From assembly GCA_958299035.1 (NCBI GenBank), contig CATQJL010000223.1, forward strand, positions 47,542,162-47,606,161: a DNA stretch of 64,000 nt. Reading direction: 5' to 3'. Both the position numbers and the translations under genes were made by a program. The notes beneath the pieces are model-generated. The model searched no databases, had not been told where the DNA came from, and saw only the letters and a list, made by a program, of their open reading frames with translations. The DNA is from Cylicocyclus nassatus (lineage: Eukaryota > Nematoda > Chromadorea > Rhabditida > Strongylidae). Positions 46,620-64,000 of the stretch are shown here, piece by piece (the stretch's first letter is position 1; every line of letters starts with the position of its first letter).

Positions 46620-46629
46620 GACATTTCAG
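46620..46629 (+). promoter_or_regulatory. Candidate spliced-leader acceptor, AP-2 mu gene
   Basis: GACATTTCAG, a strong nematode-type acceptor, ends 57 bases before the ATG at 46687. No upstream ATG is seen between the two. Confidence 0.55.
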
Positions 46630-46686
46630 GTAGACAGTAAGTATAACATCAGTAATGTTATACTGATACCGAATGTCCATAGAAGA

Positions 46687-52449
<5,763 letters not shown>

Positions 52450-53258
52450 TCTAGATGTAAAAGAGGCTGATGTGAACAAGAATATAGTCTGAAATTCGTT
52501 GTGCTTTCCTCTGAGCATTCCTCACTTTGAAAATGGAGCTTGTGGATGAAATTAAGCACTTGTAGGGGTTGTGAATCAATTTTATGGGCGCAGTAAGGTC
52601 TTGAGTATGTTCTAGTCATCTTTAAGAAGAGTGTTTTTTTCTGTGAGTCTTACCTGATGACCAAGTCAATGTTGTTTGTTTACGTTCACTCTCTGACAAA
52701 GTTGGCTCATCGTTCCAGTGGTGAGATCGTCCCATCTGCCCTCAGTGTCATCTTAAAGCTCTGTTGCTTTCAGTTCCGAATCTTGTATGTTTCAAATTTA
52801 TATAAGCGCTTTCCGTTATCAGCAGATTGAAAACAGTTGTGCAATTTTTCACTCTCATCTTGTGATAGCTTTTCATTCTGATTACTTTACGGTTCTGCCT
52901 CGTAAGTGCTCACTTTGATATCATATCAGATTTATGTCATGGATAAATAATTATGTTATTCATAGGATTTTTAGCAAAAATCCAAGGAAAGGGGCGGAGT
53001 TTGCCATTTTTTAGCTACATCGTTTTTCTTATTTCTCAAAGTGCGTGTCCGTATATTTCAGAGTCTATGTAATGGAGCATAGGAAGATGATAGTTTTGAA
53101 AGGGTTTCGACCGTTTTCGCATTCTTGATTTTCCTTGAATTTTTCAGGCTCTTGTCCGGCATCATTCTATACGATTTGCCTTCCTTCATTACACAAAGAA
53201 GCAAGGGTTCCATCAAAACTCAAAGTGAGACAGCTCCTCTGCCAGTGTGACATAAGGA
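52450..53258. other. 3' flank of AP-2 mu gene
   Basis: No perfect AATAAA is present close to the stop. GATAAATAA near 52942 is a possible weak signal. No further gene. Confidence 0.4.
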
Positions 53259-53627
53259 CTTGAAGGCAGCGTCCAGGCAAATCTGAACATACGGGGTTCT
53301 GATGTGGAAAGTAATTTTGGGGCCCTAACTAAGACACTGCTCAAGCGGCAGCTCAAATGGTGAGCTCACAGTTGAGATATTCGCCTCCAAATTGGACCCC
53401 CGGGATCGTACTCGCATGCATTAGCGCGACACGCCTGGGTCCTCGCGCGAAACTGATGTGTCGCGCCATTCCATGCGAATACGATCCCGGGGTCCAGTCT
53501 GGAGGCGAGTATCGCAACTGTGAGCTCACCAATTGAGCTGCCGCTTGGGTAGTGTTTTAGTTAAGGCTCCAAGATTACCCTCCAAGTGAAATCCCCATAG
53601 GCCCAAATGCCTGGACGCTGCCTTCAA
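53259..53627. mobile_element. Foldback element, family A copy 2
   Basis: The same family as 11557-11913: ends CTTGAAGGCAGCGTCCAGGC and GCCTGGACGCTGCCTTCAA, inner arms with CCCTAACTAAGACACTGCTC and its mirror. Both arms span roughly 170 bases around a centre near 53440 that contains GCGCGACACG-type CpG-rich sequence. No open frame of note. Confidence 0.85.
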
Positions 53628-55034
53628 AAAAGTATTTCTACGCGTTTTCATCTGCTTATGGCACAGGTGTATTTCTCCAATAGAATAAAGGCTAATAGAC
53701 TTTAGGATTTGGGCTTGCCCATACTGCCGAAATACTCTGCCGATAGGAAATTCATAAGAACGTCTGCACAGTTTCTATCATCAAATTTACATTTCAACAC
53801 TATCACACTATTCCGCGAAAAATCTTGACCTAGAAAATAAAACGAATTCCAGCAAACAGGAGAATTCCAACACTTTAGCCCCTTTTGCACCGCTGGCTAA
53901 GGTATTTGATTTGTTTATTTTTGCGGCGCTGGAAAAATCTATCATCAGCAGCCATTAAACTGACTGTGTTTCTGCTCTTTGACATCTGTCAGGTGAGGCG
54001 CAGTTCTTTCTCTGTGAAGGCAACATCATTCATTCTATGAGTCTGATCGATGAACCGTAGCGGCATAAGCGAACACCTTATAATTTTTTTGCTTAGACCC
54101 ACATAGTTTTGGTAACTAGTTACGACTACGACTACACGTCTTATTTGCAGTTCAGAGTAAAAAAAGTGAACAATCGAATAATCCAATCAAATTTGTAGCC
54201 AGCGTTTGGTACGATTTATAGTACATGATAAACATAAAAGCAAAGTAAATATAAATTCGTACTTTTAGTACTTCATTGGATATATGTGCAAATCATGGTG
54301 GGAGGAGGGGGAGGGCTAAATTTACTTTCCTTTTTATGGGGCTTAAAAAGAAACAATTTTTTGAATACAGCCCATACGATATCGACTAAGAGTGAGCTTA
54401 TTCATCTTTATTTCTTTTTTTGGGGACTGTCTCTTCAACAATATTTCAAATTTCTTTTAGTAGATAATTCTGATGGAAACCAGCAGAGAATATCTCACAA
54501 GTGCACCACAAAATTCCATCATTACATATATCAATAAATCATAATCAAATGGGACGATTGTCGATGTTATAATAAGAGCTCCAAAATGGAACATTCAGCA
54601 CTAAACGTTTTAACTTACATCGAAATCTGTTATACTTGCCAAGATTCAAGAAAAACAGAACAATACACATCAAATCGTTCGGGTTTCTTCCAACAAAAAC
54701 TTTAAAACGTTTATTCTTGACCTATGGGTGATGTTTTGAACCCATCTTCAAATTCGGCAACACAGCAACGCACCCTGAGTGAAAAATTAGGAATGGAAGC
54801 ACATAGAATATTCTGCCTATGATTGGTGATAACGCGATAGACAGATGCAATTTCAACAAGCAAGAAGAGGTTTTTTGATTGGCAGCTGGAACATTGGAAA
54901 AGTTTTTTGATTTTGCAAAAAAAACCTCAAAACTGCAATCCTTACTGTTCTTTGTTGAAGAAATGAAAGTGCATTCATAAGAAAGCTGGACAGATGATGT
55001 ACACATGATGAGGACCACTGATGATATTATTATA
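53628..55034. other. Gene-free stretch
   Basis: A short G-run at 54297-54314 recalls family G. Frames are short and unremarkable. Confidence 0.5.
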
Positions 55035-55529
55035 CAGGGTGTCCTAAACTTATGTATACACTGTTTGATCGTCGACATCTCTTTTCCCAAGAAGTCTTTT
55101 GCCTACCTCTAAGCACTATTTTGTAAAGACGGCTTCAACTTAGATTTGCAGTATGGAGCGTATCACCGGTGGCTATTCATTACTGTAGGATCGCGTTAGA
55201 AAATTCAGGAAGGGTTGTAAGCCATCGAGGGCCTATTTCACCTCAGAAAGCAAACCGAACAACCGGAAAATTTTTATAATAAGTCAACTCAGGCCGCTAA
55301 AACCAAAGAGTTTCGCACTTTACCGCAGTGCTTCCTTCATAATTTGTGCCAGGTAGACCGCAACAGCCGTTTTTACTAGACTCCATAAAATAGTGATTAC
55401 ACCATTCTAAAAACTTTGCAAACTCGCAAAAAGTTGAATAATAAAATCAGTGAGGTTAAAAACCCTGGTACACCACTTTTCAGATTTTTTGGAAACTTTT
55501 TTAGAAACCGATGAATCCGTAATGACGCT

Positions 55530-57079
55530 ACAGTGCTGGCCATAGCTATAAAGCCACCCTAAAAATTACCGTAAATTGCTCTCTCTTGCTCATAATTGTC
55601 TGAAAAACCACTATTGTGCGCAAACTAACGTCATACCATTGACCAAAACGGCTCCCAATTTTATGGATTTTGGCCGCAGAAAACTTTAGAAATTTGAAAA
55701 AACGGGTCCCGAAGGCTGGTCACAGCTGTAAAGCCACCTCTCATTTTCAATCAGTACTACATTTTTTAAATCTCAAATTTTTTGTACATATAGAACATCA
55801 AAACATAAAACATTTGTTACACTTGAAGGGGTCGCCTTTCAAAAAAAAGATTCGTACTGCATTTTTTGTTCTAAAATGCATAATAGGTCACATCATTGGC
55901 AAAAAACTGCTTTTTCACTGAATTTTGAAGTACTTGTTTGACTCGAATGAAGGCCCTATGCTTTGCCGAGCCTTTGCAATGAATATGGCGAAAAGCGCTT
56001 GAGTTAACATTGCGTAGTCGCTGATATTGATAAACGAGCCCCAACCTCACCTCCAGGTAGACGAGTTTTCGAACCGCAGAAATTGAGTTCTAATGCCCGA
56101 AAAGCTCTGTCGCGTGCTCAGCACGTCGCTTGTATAACGACAGACTCATGTGCATAGCCTGTACGTCATCGCAACTCTGAGGACTCTGGTTCCGCTTTGG
56201 ACGCCTTTTTTTCAAAAATGAGTGGTGCACTCCGTCTGATCATGATCCACTCTAACCACCTCGATCGAGCGGAAAACCGCTCAGAAGTTCAAAATCCTTC
56301 TATTCCTGACAGTTTAGTAAGATTTGAATTGATGAGGAGTTCAAAGCAGTGAAATTTGAAGTCTTGTGAGGTACACTGCGCACAACCGAACTGCAGACAA
56401 AGCGTTCTAACTTCATTGCGGCAAATAGGTCTTTGTAAAAAAAACCTGGCGGCTTCTGCATGAGTACGTCGCCATGCAGACAAGGTGTCAACTTCCAACC
56501 AAAAGTTTTCGCGTGTCAGAAATCTAGTTTTGCGCCTCAGAAGCGCGCTTACACCTCGGTAAGATGAGGCTCGTTTACCAAGATTAGCGACTACGCAATG
56601 TTGAGTTCAGCACTTTTCACCTCTTTCATTGCAAAGGCTAAGCAAATCCTAGGACGTTCATCCGAGTCAAACAAGTGCTTCAAAATTTAGTGAAAAAGCA
56701 GTTTTATGCAAATAATGTGAGTTATTATGCAATTTAGGGCAAAAAATGCAGTACGAATCTTCTTTTTGAAAGGCGACTCCTTTCAAGTGTAAAAATGTTT
56801 CATATTTTGATGTTGTATATGTACAAAAAATTTGAGATTCAAAAAATGTAGTACTGATTGAAAATGAGAGGTGGCTTTATAGCTGTGACCAGCCTTCGGG
56901 ACCCGTTTTTTCAAATTTCTAAAGTTTTCTCCGGCCAAAATCCATAAAATTGGGAGCCGTTTTGGTCAATGGTATGACGTTAGTTTGCGCACAAAATAGT
57001 GATTTTTCAGACAATTATGAGCAAGAGAGAGCAAATTACGGTGATTTTTAGGGTGACTTTATAGCTATGGCCAGCACTG
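55530..57079. mobile_element. Tc1-like full-length palindrome (1.55 kb)
   Basis: Ends CAGTGCTGGCCATAGCTATA and its mirror GCCATAGC... reversed as GGCCAGCACTG, flanked by TA. The first ten bases are those of the Tc1 inverted repeat (CAGTGCTGGCC). Arms match to a centre near 56300 with GGGACCCGTTTTTTC on both. No transposase frame. The sister arm near 60612 shows the empty site. Confidence 0.85.
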
Positions 57080-57171
57080 TATAAGCTGAAAGTTCCTACC
57101 ATAATCCTACAGTAATGAAGAGCGTTCAGCCAGACGGTCACCAGACGATCTGAGATCGTCTGGAGCATATA

Positions 57172-58104
57172 TTAGGTTGTCCGGAAATTAATGCAGGTTT
57201 TGAATTCCAACCGCAATAAGTCATACACTTCTCATTTCTAAGTAGGGAGCAATACATCATTCGATAGAGCAAAGCAAGCTCTACAAGATGGCAGTCTTGA
57301 TTTTGCAACAGCTCTAATCCACCACGAGTTTCGAGCCAAAAACTAAAAAGATTCAACTACTCAAAAAATCGAGAAAAATCGTAACTCAGTTCATAAAAAT
57401 CGCTCACGTAACCACTATCCACATAAGACATCTATGTACGACGTTGCCGTATTTTTTTCTCGGTTAGAAACCAAGAAAACGAAGATTTTCATGTTTCTGC
57501 CAAAGTGATCCTGTGCCGTTCCCACATAAGTAGTTGTATACTACTTTACCTGTAGAAGTACAAACGTAAATTTCCGGCTCTCTACAAGCTTCAGCTCTCG
57601 AGAAATTTGAATTTTAGCTTGAACCACATGACTAGGAAAAGTGTATTCGATATTTCTCGAAAACTAAAGCTTGTAGAGAGCTGGAAATTTACGTTTGTAC
57701 TTCTACAGGTAAAGTAGTATACAACTACCTATGTGGGGATGGCTCAGCATCACTTCGGCAAATGCAGGAAAATTTCCGTTTTCTTGGTTTCTAACAGAGA
57801 AAAAAATGCGGCAAAAGCGTATATAGATGTGTTATATGGATAGTGTTTACGTGAGCAACTAGGAATTTTTGTAGGATTTTTATGAACTGAGTTACGAGTT
57901 TTTTCGATTTTTCGGGCTGCTGAGTCTTTTTAGTTTTTGGCTCGAAACTCGAGGTGTGTGAGAGCTATTGCAAAAGCAAGACAGCCATCTTGTAGAGCTT
58001 GCTTTCCTCTATCGAATGGTACCTTGCACCCTACTTAGAAATGAGAAATGTATGACTTATTGCGGTTGGAATTCAAAACCTGCATTAATTTCCGGACAAC
58101 CTAA
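57172..58104. mobile_element. Mariner-like foldback, family M copy 2 (933 bp)
   Basis: Same sequence family as 24739-25686, flanked by TA. It is inserted in one arm of an inverted duplication; the other arm near 59201-59211 (CCGAAATATATGCTCC) shows the empty site, proving the TA duplication. Confidence 0.9.
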
Positions 58105-58846
58105 TATTTCGGTCACTTCACATAAGTTTCGATTTTTCTGTCATGGACGGATTCCCCGGTCGAAAATCTATCCCTAAAAATGAAGACATTTTTATATTAC
58201 TGCCTTTCCATTGTTTTTGCCTTCATTTCTTCATAAATCGCTTTGTTGAATATCGCGCTCCAATGCCAAACTCTTGTGCATGAGTAGTATTCAGCTTCAA
58301 CATAGATTTTCACTCTTATCTTATGTTTTTTTTCTTTTGGACTAGTAAATCTTTCTTGTTTTCATCTTCTCCTAAGCAGGTAGGTCAAAGGGGACTTCGT
58401 AAAAGTTCCGAAAATCAGGGGAGACTTCGTTTTTAGAAACCCTAGAAACCGATTCGTGCTGGGCCCTGGCTCGATACTGCAATTCTAAGCTGAAGCCAGC
58501 TCTACACATTGGGACCTGAAGGTAGGCAAAAGACTTCTTGGGAAAGAAGATATTGATGGTCCAACAGAGTATACATACTTTTGGGACGCATTGTATAATA
58601 TAATCAGTGGTCAAAATAGATATTTGCTCACTAAGTATCTATGCACCATCCCGTGGCGTATTTTCGTGTTCTCAACTTCCTTTTTATATCCATGTCTATG
58701 TATTATGATCTCCATTTTATACAGGGTATCCCAAAAGTATGTATACACTGTTCGATCGTTACTATCTCTTTTTCCAAGAAGTCTTTTGCCTACCTTCAGG
58801 TCCCAATGTGTAGAGCTGGCTTCAGCTTAGAAGTGCAGTATCGAGC

Positions 58847-60552
58847 CAGGGCCCAGCACGAATCGGTTTCTAGGGTTTCTAAAAACGAAGTCTCTTCTGA
58901 CTTTCGGAACTTTTACGAAGTCCCCTTTGACCTACCTGCTTAGGAGAAGATGAAATCAAGAAAGATTTATTAGTTCAAAAGAAAAAAACGTAAGATAAGA
59001 GTGAAAATCTATGTTGAAGCTGAATACTACCCATGCACAAGAGTTTGGCATTGGAGCGCGATATTCAACAAAGCAATTTATGAAGAAATAAAGGCAAAAA
59101 CAAAGGAAAGGCAGTAATATAAAAATGTCTTCATTTTTAGGGATAGATTTTCGACCGGGGAATCCGTCCATGACAGAAATCGAAACTTATGTGAAGTAAC
59201 CGAAATATATGCTCCAGACGATCTCAGATCGTCTGGTGACCGTCTGGAGACGGACTAATTTTGGAAAAGGTAGTACTTCACATAAATTTTCAAATCTTTT
59301 TGCATAATTCTTTTGCAAATAATTTTCGATGCATATATCAGGTTGTCCCATAAGTTCCGTCCGTTTTGATTTTCAGTCGCAATAAATCATCAGCTTCTTG
59401 TTCCTAGGTATGTTTCAAGGTACCATTCGATAGAGCAAATCAAGCTCTACAAGATGGCTATCTTGCTGTTGCATTAGCTGCAATACATCTCGAGTCTTAA
59501 ACCGAAAACTAAAAAGACTCAGCAGCCCGAAAAATCGAAAAAAAATCGTAACTCAGTTCATAAAAATCCTACAAAAATTCTTACTTGCTCACGTAAACAC
59601 TATCCACATAAAGCATCTATATACGCCTTTGCCGTATTTTTTCCTCTATTGAAAATCAAGAAAACGGAAATTTTCGTGCATTTACCAAAGTGATGTTGTG
59701 CTGTCCCTACATAGATAGTTGTATACTACTAGCCTGTAGAAGTACAAATGTAAATTATCAGCTTTCTACAAGCAGTAGTTTACGAGAAATATCGAATATA
59801 GCTTGCTTACTTGGGTGTCTTACGCTAAAATCCACGTTTCTCGGAAACCACTGCTTGTAGAGAGCTGAAAATTTACATTTGTACTTCTACAGGCTAGTAG
59901 TATACAACTATCTATGTAGGAACAGCACAACATCACTTTGGCAAAAACATGAAAATTTTCGTCTTCTTAATTTCTAGCCAAGGAAAAAATACGGCAACGG
60001 CGTGTATAAATATTTTAGATGGTTAGTGTTTACATGAGCAAGTTGGAATTTTTGTAGGATGTTTCTAAACGGAGTTACGATTTTTTTCTCGATTTTTCGG
60101 GCAGTTGAATCTTTTTAGTTTTCGGTTTAAGACTCGAGACGTATTGCAGCTAGTGCAACAGCAAGATAGCCATCTTGTGGAGCTTGATTTGCCCTATCGA
60201 ATGGTACCTTGAAACATACCTAGAAACAAGAAGTTGATGATTTATTGCGACTGAAAATCAAAACGGACGGAACTTATGGGACAACCTGATAGTTCGATTT
60301 TGGTGTCATATGCTTCTGTGTGCGCTGTAAACAAGCAATTTGTTTATTTTAGCTCTGCTTTCAAATCGCGCGCACTTTTCGCCAACACGATTGAGCATGT
60401 CAATCGTGCGATAACCTGTCCGAAAAGCTTGTGTGCGACTAAAGGGGCTTATTCTTGGTGCATGGCCCCGATTCGTCAAAAACGATATCTCCTTTGCTTT
60501 TTGCTTCAAAACGAAGTCCAGCCTGCTTCCAGACGACCTGTGCCGGGCCCTG
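58847..60552. mobile_element. hAT-like element with 8-bp target duplication
   Basis: Ends CAGGGCCCAGCAC and GTGCCGGGCCCTG, flanked by TATCGAGC at 58839-58846 and again at 60553-60560. Eight-base duplications are diagnostic of hAT insertion. Contains the mariner-like copy 59338-60289. An inverted partial duplicate ends near 58465 (GTGCTGGGCCCTGGCTCGAT). Confidence 0.8.
59338..60289. mobile_element. Mariner-like foldback, subfamily M2 (952 bp)
   Basis: Ends TCAGGTTGTCCCATAAGTTC and GAACTTATGGGACAACCTGA, flanked by TA. The interior shares family M features (GGTACCATTCGATAGAGCAA and a CTTCTACAGG centre arm) but the terminal sequence differs, so it is a sister subfamily. It is inserted in the hAT-like element 58847-60552. 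Confidence 0.85.
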
Positions 60553-61113
60553 TATCGAGCGAATCACTGAACGCTCTTCATTACTGTAGGATTATGGTAG
60601 GAACTTCAGCTTACAGCGACATAGTGCTTTAATCGTATTTCAAAAAAATTCTCCAAGAAATCTGAAAAGCTATGTACTAGGCTTTTCGCGCTTGCTGATT
60701 CCATTACTCAACTTTTTACAAGTTCATAAAGTTTTTGAAATGGCGTAATCACGATATTGAATAGCACTGTAAAGACAATTATTGCGGTTTACTTGGTATA
60801 ATTTATGTGGGAAGCACTGCGGCAAAGTGCAGACTTCATATTTTATATCGGCTTGAATTAGCCTAGTATAAAAGTTTTCATGTTGTTTGATTTGCTTGCT
60901 TTATGAAGCGAAATAGGGCCTCTAAAGGCTTATAACCCTTCTTGAATTTTCTACCGTAATCCTACAGTAATGAAAAGCGCTAGGTAATCTGCTCCATACT
61001 TCAAATCTAGGATGAAGCCAGCTCTACAATGTGGTGCCCAGAGGTAGGCTAAAGCCTTTTTGGAAAAAGAGGTATTAACGATTGAACAGTGTTTACATAC
61101 TTTTGACACCCTG

Positions 61114-61973
61114 TATTTTGCTACCTTTCGTTCTTGGCTGCAAAGCCTTTGAAGAAGTGGGCCGTTAGCTGTGTGAATAGTACGTTACAACTGATAATAA
61201 GTTGCACGTGGTTGAAAAAGAAGTGACTACAGATCTGATGGCTAGTACAATTTTTTGCGTGAGCGGCTCTATAATCTTTCTATTCATGCCAGTCTGAATG
61301 AAACATCGTCGACTTTTTGTGCGAATACATCTCAGAAGCAACTGAGAAATGCCCACTGCTCGTCCAAGAACCGGTTTCGCTCTATATATATGAACAATTG
61401 TATTGTTAATGTGTCTAGAATGGGTACATTTGTTGTCTTCCGTGCCATCAACAAGTATTTGTTGTTGCCAGTTCTACTTCTGATATTTTGGCCCGTACTG
61501 CACTAGAAATGTGTATTATTGGAAAGGAATGTATTTTCTTTGTTTTATTTTGCTGTACTTCTCCGTTCAATGGCCTTTGTCTCGTTTCCCTCAAGACATT
61601 GATCCGATATGAATATGTAATAAATTAAGAAATTCCTGTCAGTGGTTGATCCAAGGACTCAAGCGTTGCGAAGTAGTATTCACCCCCACTCCTTTACCAA
61701 AAATGGACCCTATGTATTTCAAAGTTCAAATTTTTGAGGCTAGACATGGTTTTGTGAATATCCAAAATTCAAATTAACATCATGGAGAACTTTTAGGGAA
61801 TCTTCAAGATTATAAACTTGCGAAAAATATGAGAAATATCATTAATGTGAAAAAAAAACATCATCTTGTGTTGTGCCGAAAAGGTCAAAAGGTGTGGCTA
61901 ACGTGTTCCTTCATCCAAGCAGCTTTTTGTCGAACCCCTTCCCCTCTCCTTTCCTTCAAAAATATGTATGCTC
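61114..61973. other. Nothing supportable seen
   Basis: Short frames only; AT-rich with no mirrored arms noticed. Confidence 0.5.
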
Positions 61974-62316
61974 CAGTGGCGTACGCAAGATTCCGTTCGG
62001 GAGGGGGGGGGGAGGAGGACTGAAATTTTCTCGGATGAAGGTGCTTGGCGTCAAACATCGCACTACGAAAACTTTTTTGGGATGCGTTCCAAACTTTTTG
62101 CGGACCCATAGCCCCTGAATTTCAGAAAAAGGGGGAGTGGAGCACACGCCGCAAGTAAATTTTTACAGCTATTTGAATTTTTAGAAAATTTTTAAAAAAT
62201 TTTAAAATTATTTACGAGTAAAAACAAGTTGTTTTCACATTTTCATAACAAGTGCAACCTTCAAAAATTCTACGACCCATTCTCGGGGTGGGGGCCCTCC
62301 TTTCGGTTCGCCACTG
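61974..62316 (+). mobile_element. G-tract hAT-like MITE (family G), best copy
   Basis: Ends CAGTGGCGTACGC and CGGTTCGCCACTG are hAT-type inverted repeats. The flanks GTATGCTC and TTATGCTT agree at six of eight bases, as an old 8-bp duplication would. Inside are a nine-G run and AAAATTT-rich stretches. Confidence 0.65.
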
Positions 62317-62561
62317 TTATGCTTCCTCCATAAACAATTCTGCTCCCTTCCATCCAACGTGGGTGGACTAGTACAGTACTTTTACAGGGTCCAACGACTT
62401 CAATTCGTCGCATTTCATATATGTATGTTTATGGTTACTGTGCCACGTGTTTATATAGTAGATTTGAAGCACATTTTATGACCCCTCCTCCGACCTAAAT
62501 GTTCTTCTCTCTCAGATGAGTGTAATTGCTAAATGATCTTTGATCGTTGACAGCACGAACG

Positions 62562-62655
62562 TGGGTAGCCCGAATGGACACAGCCGTCACTCACGGTTTC
62601 GTGGAAGCAGTAAAAAGAATTAATGAGACATGCCACGATGAGTGGGTAGTTCTTT
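62562..62655 (+). CDS. Possible isolated exon
   Basis: After GATCGTTGACAG a frame reads ARTWVARMDTAVTHGF then VEAVKRINETCHDEW and meets GTAGTT, a possible donor. The composition is protein-like and differs from the repeats around it. No partner exon was found in the window; function unknown. Confidence 0.25.
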
Positions 62656-63001
62656 GAGCCCCACCGTGCTTTTTCTTAGTACTCTTTGAGTTCTTGTCGG
62701 TACACTACGGCCAAAAAACATCATTGGAGAAAAAGTTATGAACGGGAAAGTCGATTTTCAGCTTGACAGGACACCATCGTAGTCAAGTCAATAGTATTAC
62801 ATGAGCCATCATAATTTTTGAAAACACACAGGAGAGGCGGAACGAATCTGTTGGAACACTAGGCCAGAGCGTTTCATAAAGCAATTTTTCAAAAAAAAAA
62901 ACTTTTTGAATTTTTGACCTAAGCTTTCTCCCGTGCTATATACCACATTTACTATTTTAAGCAAAAGTTCTTTTGTAATCAAAACAAAGTTTGCTAAGTT
63001 T

Positions 63002-63165
63002 CGAAATTTTGGGTGGAGGACATTAGGTCGCAGAAAAAGGGCGGTCCCCGCGGTCATTTGCGACAAATACGCACCCTTGTACATGCGCGGACATGCGTTC
63101 CTGCAGGGAATCTGCGCGGGACTCTTCCAAATTCGGCGACCTAATGTCCTCCACCCCGAAATTTT
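63002..63165. mobile_element. 164-bp MITE with 30-bp inverted repeats
   Basis: CGAAATTTTGGGTGGAGGAC at the left and GTCCTCCACCCCGAAATTTT at the right, continued by ATTAGGTCGC / GCGACCTAAT. The core is CpG-rich. Weaker outer arms (TTACTATTTTAAGC at 62950, TTAAAATAGTAG at 63192) may mark a larger host element. Confidence 0.8.
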
Positions 63166-64000
63166 GAACGTATATTCATCATTTTGTTTTTTAAAATAGT
63201 AGAAGAATGGCGAATTACTAAAAATGGAAAACATACATTGTAACATCATAGATGCTCCATCATACAAAGATGTTCAAGTCTAACATTTGATTGAGCAGTT
63301 ACCGAGAACGAGCTCTAAAGGCCCTTCAAAATTCGTAATTCTGAGACTGAAGCAGAAAATCGCGGAGGACCTCTTGACCCCAAAAATCTGTAAAAAATTT
63401 TTATAGCAGTAATTCATACGTCGCCGGCAGGTTTTGATCTCGTAAAAAACAAACAAGAAGTCTGTGGGAAATGATTTTACTGAAAAAATTAACTTGTCTT
63501 TGAGTTTCCTCACAGAAATACGGTTTGAGATGACTAACCAACCTAGTGCTTATTGGCGCTTGCTTGTCAAACAGTTCTTGGGAAAAAGTTCAGTGATGAG
63601 AAATTGTTTTTCGTAAAATGACATTCCACGAAGCTGTTTTTTCCATTTCCATGTGAGATTGGCCCCTGTCACAGAAATGTATGGACAATTGATGGTTTTA
63701 CACATTTTCGGGGCCAGCTGGGGCTCTCCGCAGTTTTCTGGCGCCGAACTCTAGATCACAGAACTTGAAACGCCATTTTGAAGGCTTCGTTTTTTTTGTG
63801 ACTAACTAATAGAAAGCCACGCTTGAACACTTGACATAAAGGAAAATCTTCTGCTTTTTTCCAAAAATAGGATGACAATTCTAGGGTTAGGCGTTTTCAA
63901 GGTTGTTCAGTTCCGCTATAGACAGAAACTTTCTTTCCAGCTTATAATTTGTGCCGCTATGGGCATACAGACAATGGCAATAAACAAGGCTTTAAACCGT
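63166..64000. other. Nothing supportable seen at window end
   Basis: AT-rich sequence with no long frame and no recognised repeat. Confidence 0.5.

Larger units (their letters stand above)
55035..61113. mobile_element. 6-kb nest in two family C foldback copies
   Basis: It starts CAGGGTGTCCTAAACTTATG and ends CTTTTGACACCCTG with TA on both sides. One family C copy runs 55035 to about 58596 and a second from about 58722 to 61113, separated by about 125 bases. The first holds a Tc1-like foldback and mariner copy 2; the second holds a hAT-like element with mariner copy M2. Family C was first recognised at 29040-29726. Confidence 0.75.

Noticed and set aside
55035..61113. Nest as an assembly artefact
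   Set aside because: Target duplications of the expected length flank the inserts, and arms differ by many point changes, which argues against a simple assembly fold. Long reads would still be needed for certainty.

Overview
The window reads as nuclear DNA of a nematode. Its genes are split by short introns with GT starts and TTTCAG-type ends. Splice acceptors sit a few bases upstream of start codons, as expected for spliced-leader addition. The AP-2 mu-like protein shares small signatures with the Caenorhabditis protein as I recall it ([27 protein letters not shown]). The large repeat load fits a repeat-rich genome such as a strongylid or hookworm-type parasite, but the species is not determined.

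Layout. Positions 1-38,500 are gene-poor and filled with transposon relics. They hold foldback (palindromic) elements, a broken hAT transposase on the minus strand (11.2-12.66 kb), an R2-like reverse transcriptase relic (19.5-20.75 kb), three broken CR1/Jockey-type LINEs (22.1-24.48, 28.6-30.4, 31.7-33.9 kb), and the 3' end of a Penelope-like element with a GIY-YIG-type tail and a hammerhead-like motif (26.5-26.95 kb). Positions 38,796-52,449 hold four intact plus-strand genes: an RPRD1-type CTD-interacting protein, the GTPase DRG1, the two-pass membrane protein TM2D2, and a full-length but divergent AP-2 mu subunit. The gaps between them are 277-396 bases. Each gap has a poly(A)-like signal about 100 bases before a candidate splice acceptor, so the cluster looks like one polycistronic (operon) transcript. 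Positions 52,450-64,000 are again mobile-element DNA, including a 6-kb nest (55,035-61,113) in which Tc1-like, mariner-like and hAT-like elements lie inside one another with readable target-site duplications.

How the genes fit together. The four products act in different places: RNA polymerase II CTD binding, ribosome-associated GTPase, a membrane protein linked to Notch and phagocytosis, and clathrin endocytosis. What they share is housekeeping expression, which is typical of nematode operons. Several introns carry palindromic or G-tract insertions while the coding exons stay open.

Most striking structure. Long full-length palindromes of several unrelated sequence families recur, sometimes three deep, and two insertions can be dated against an empty sister arm. 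Coordinates were read by eye; repeat ends may be off by a few bases.
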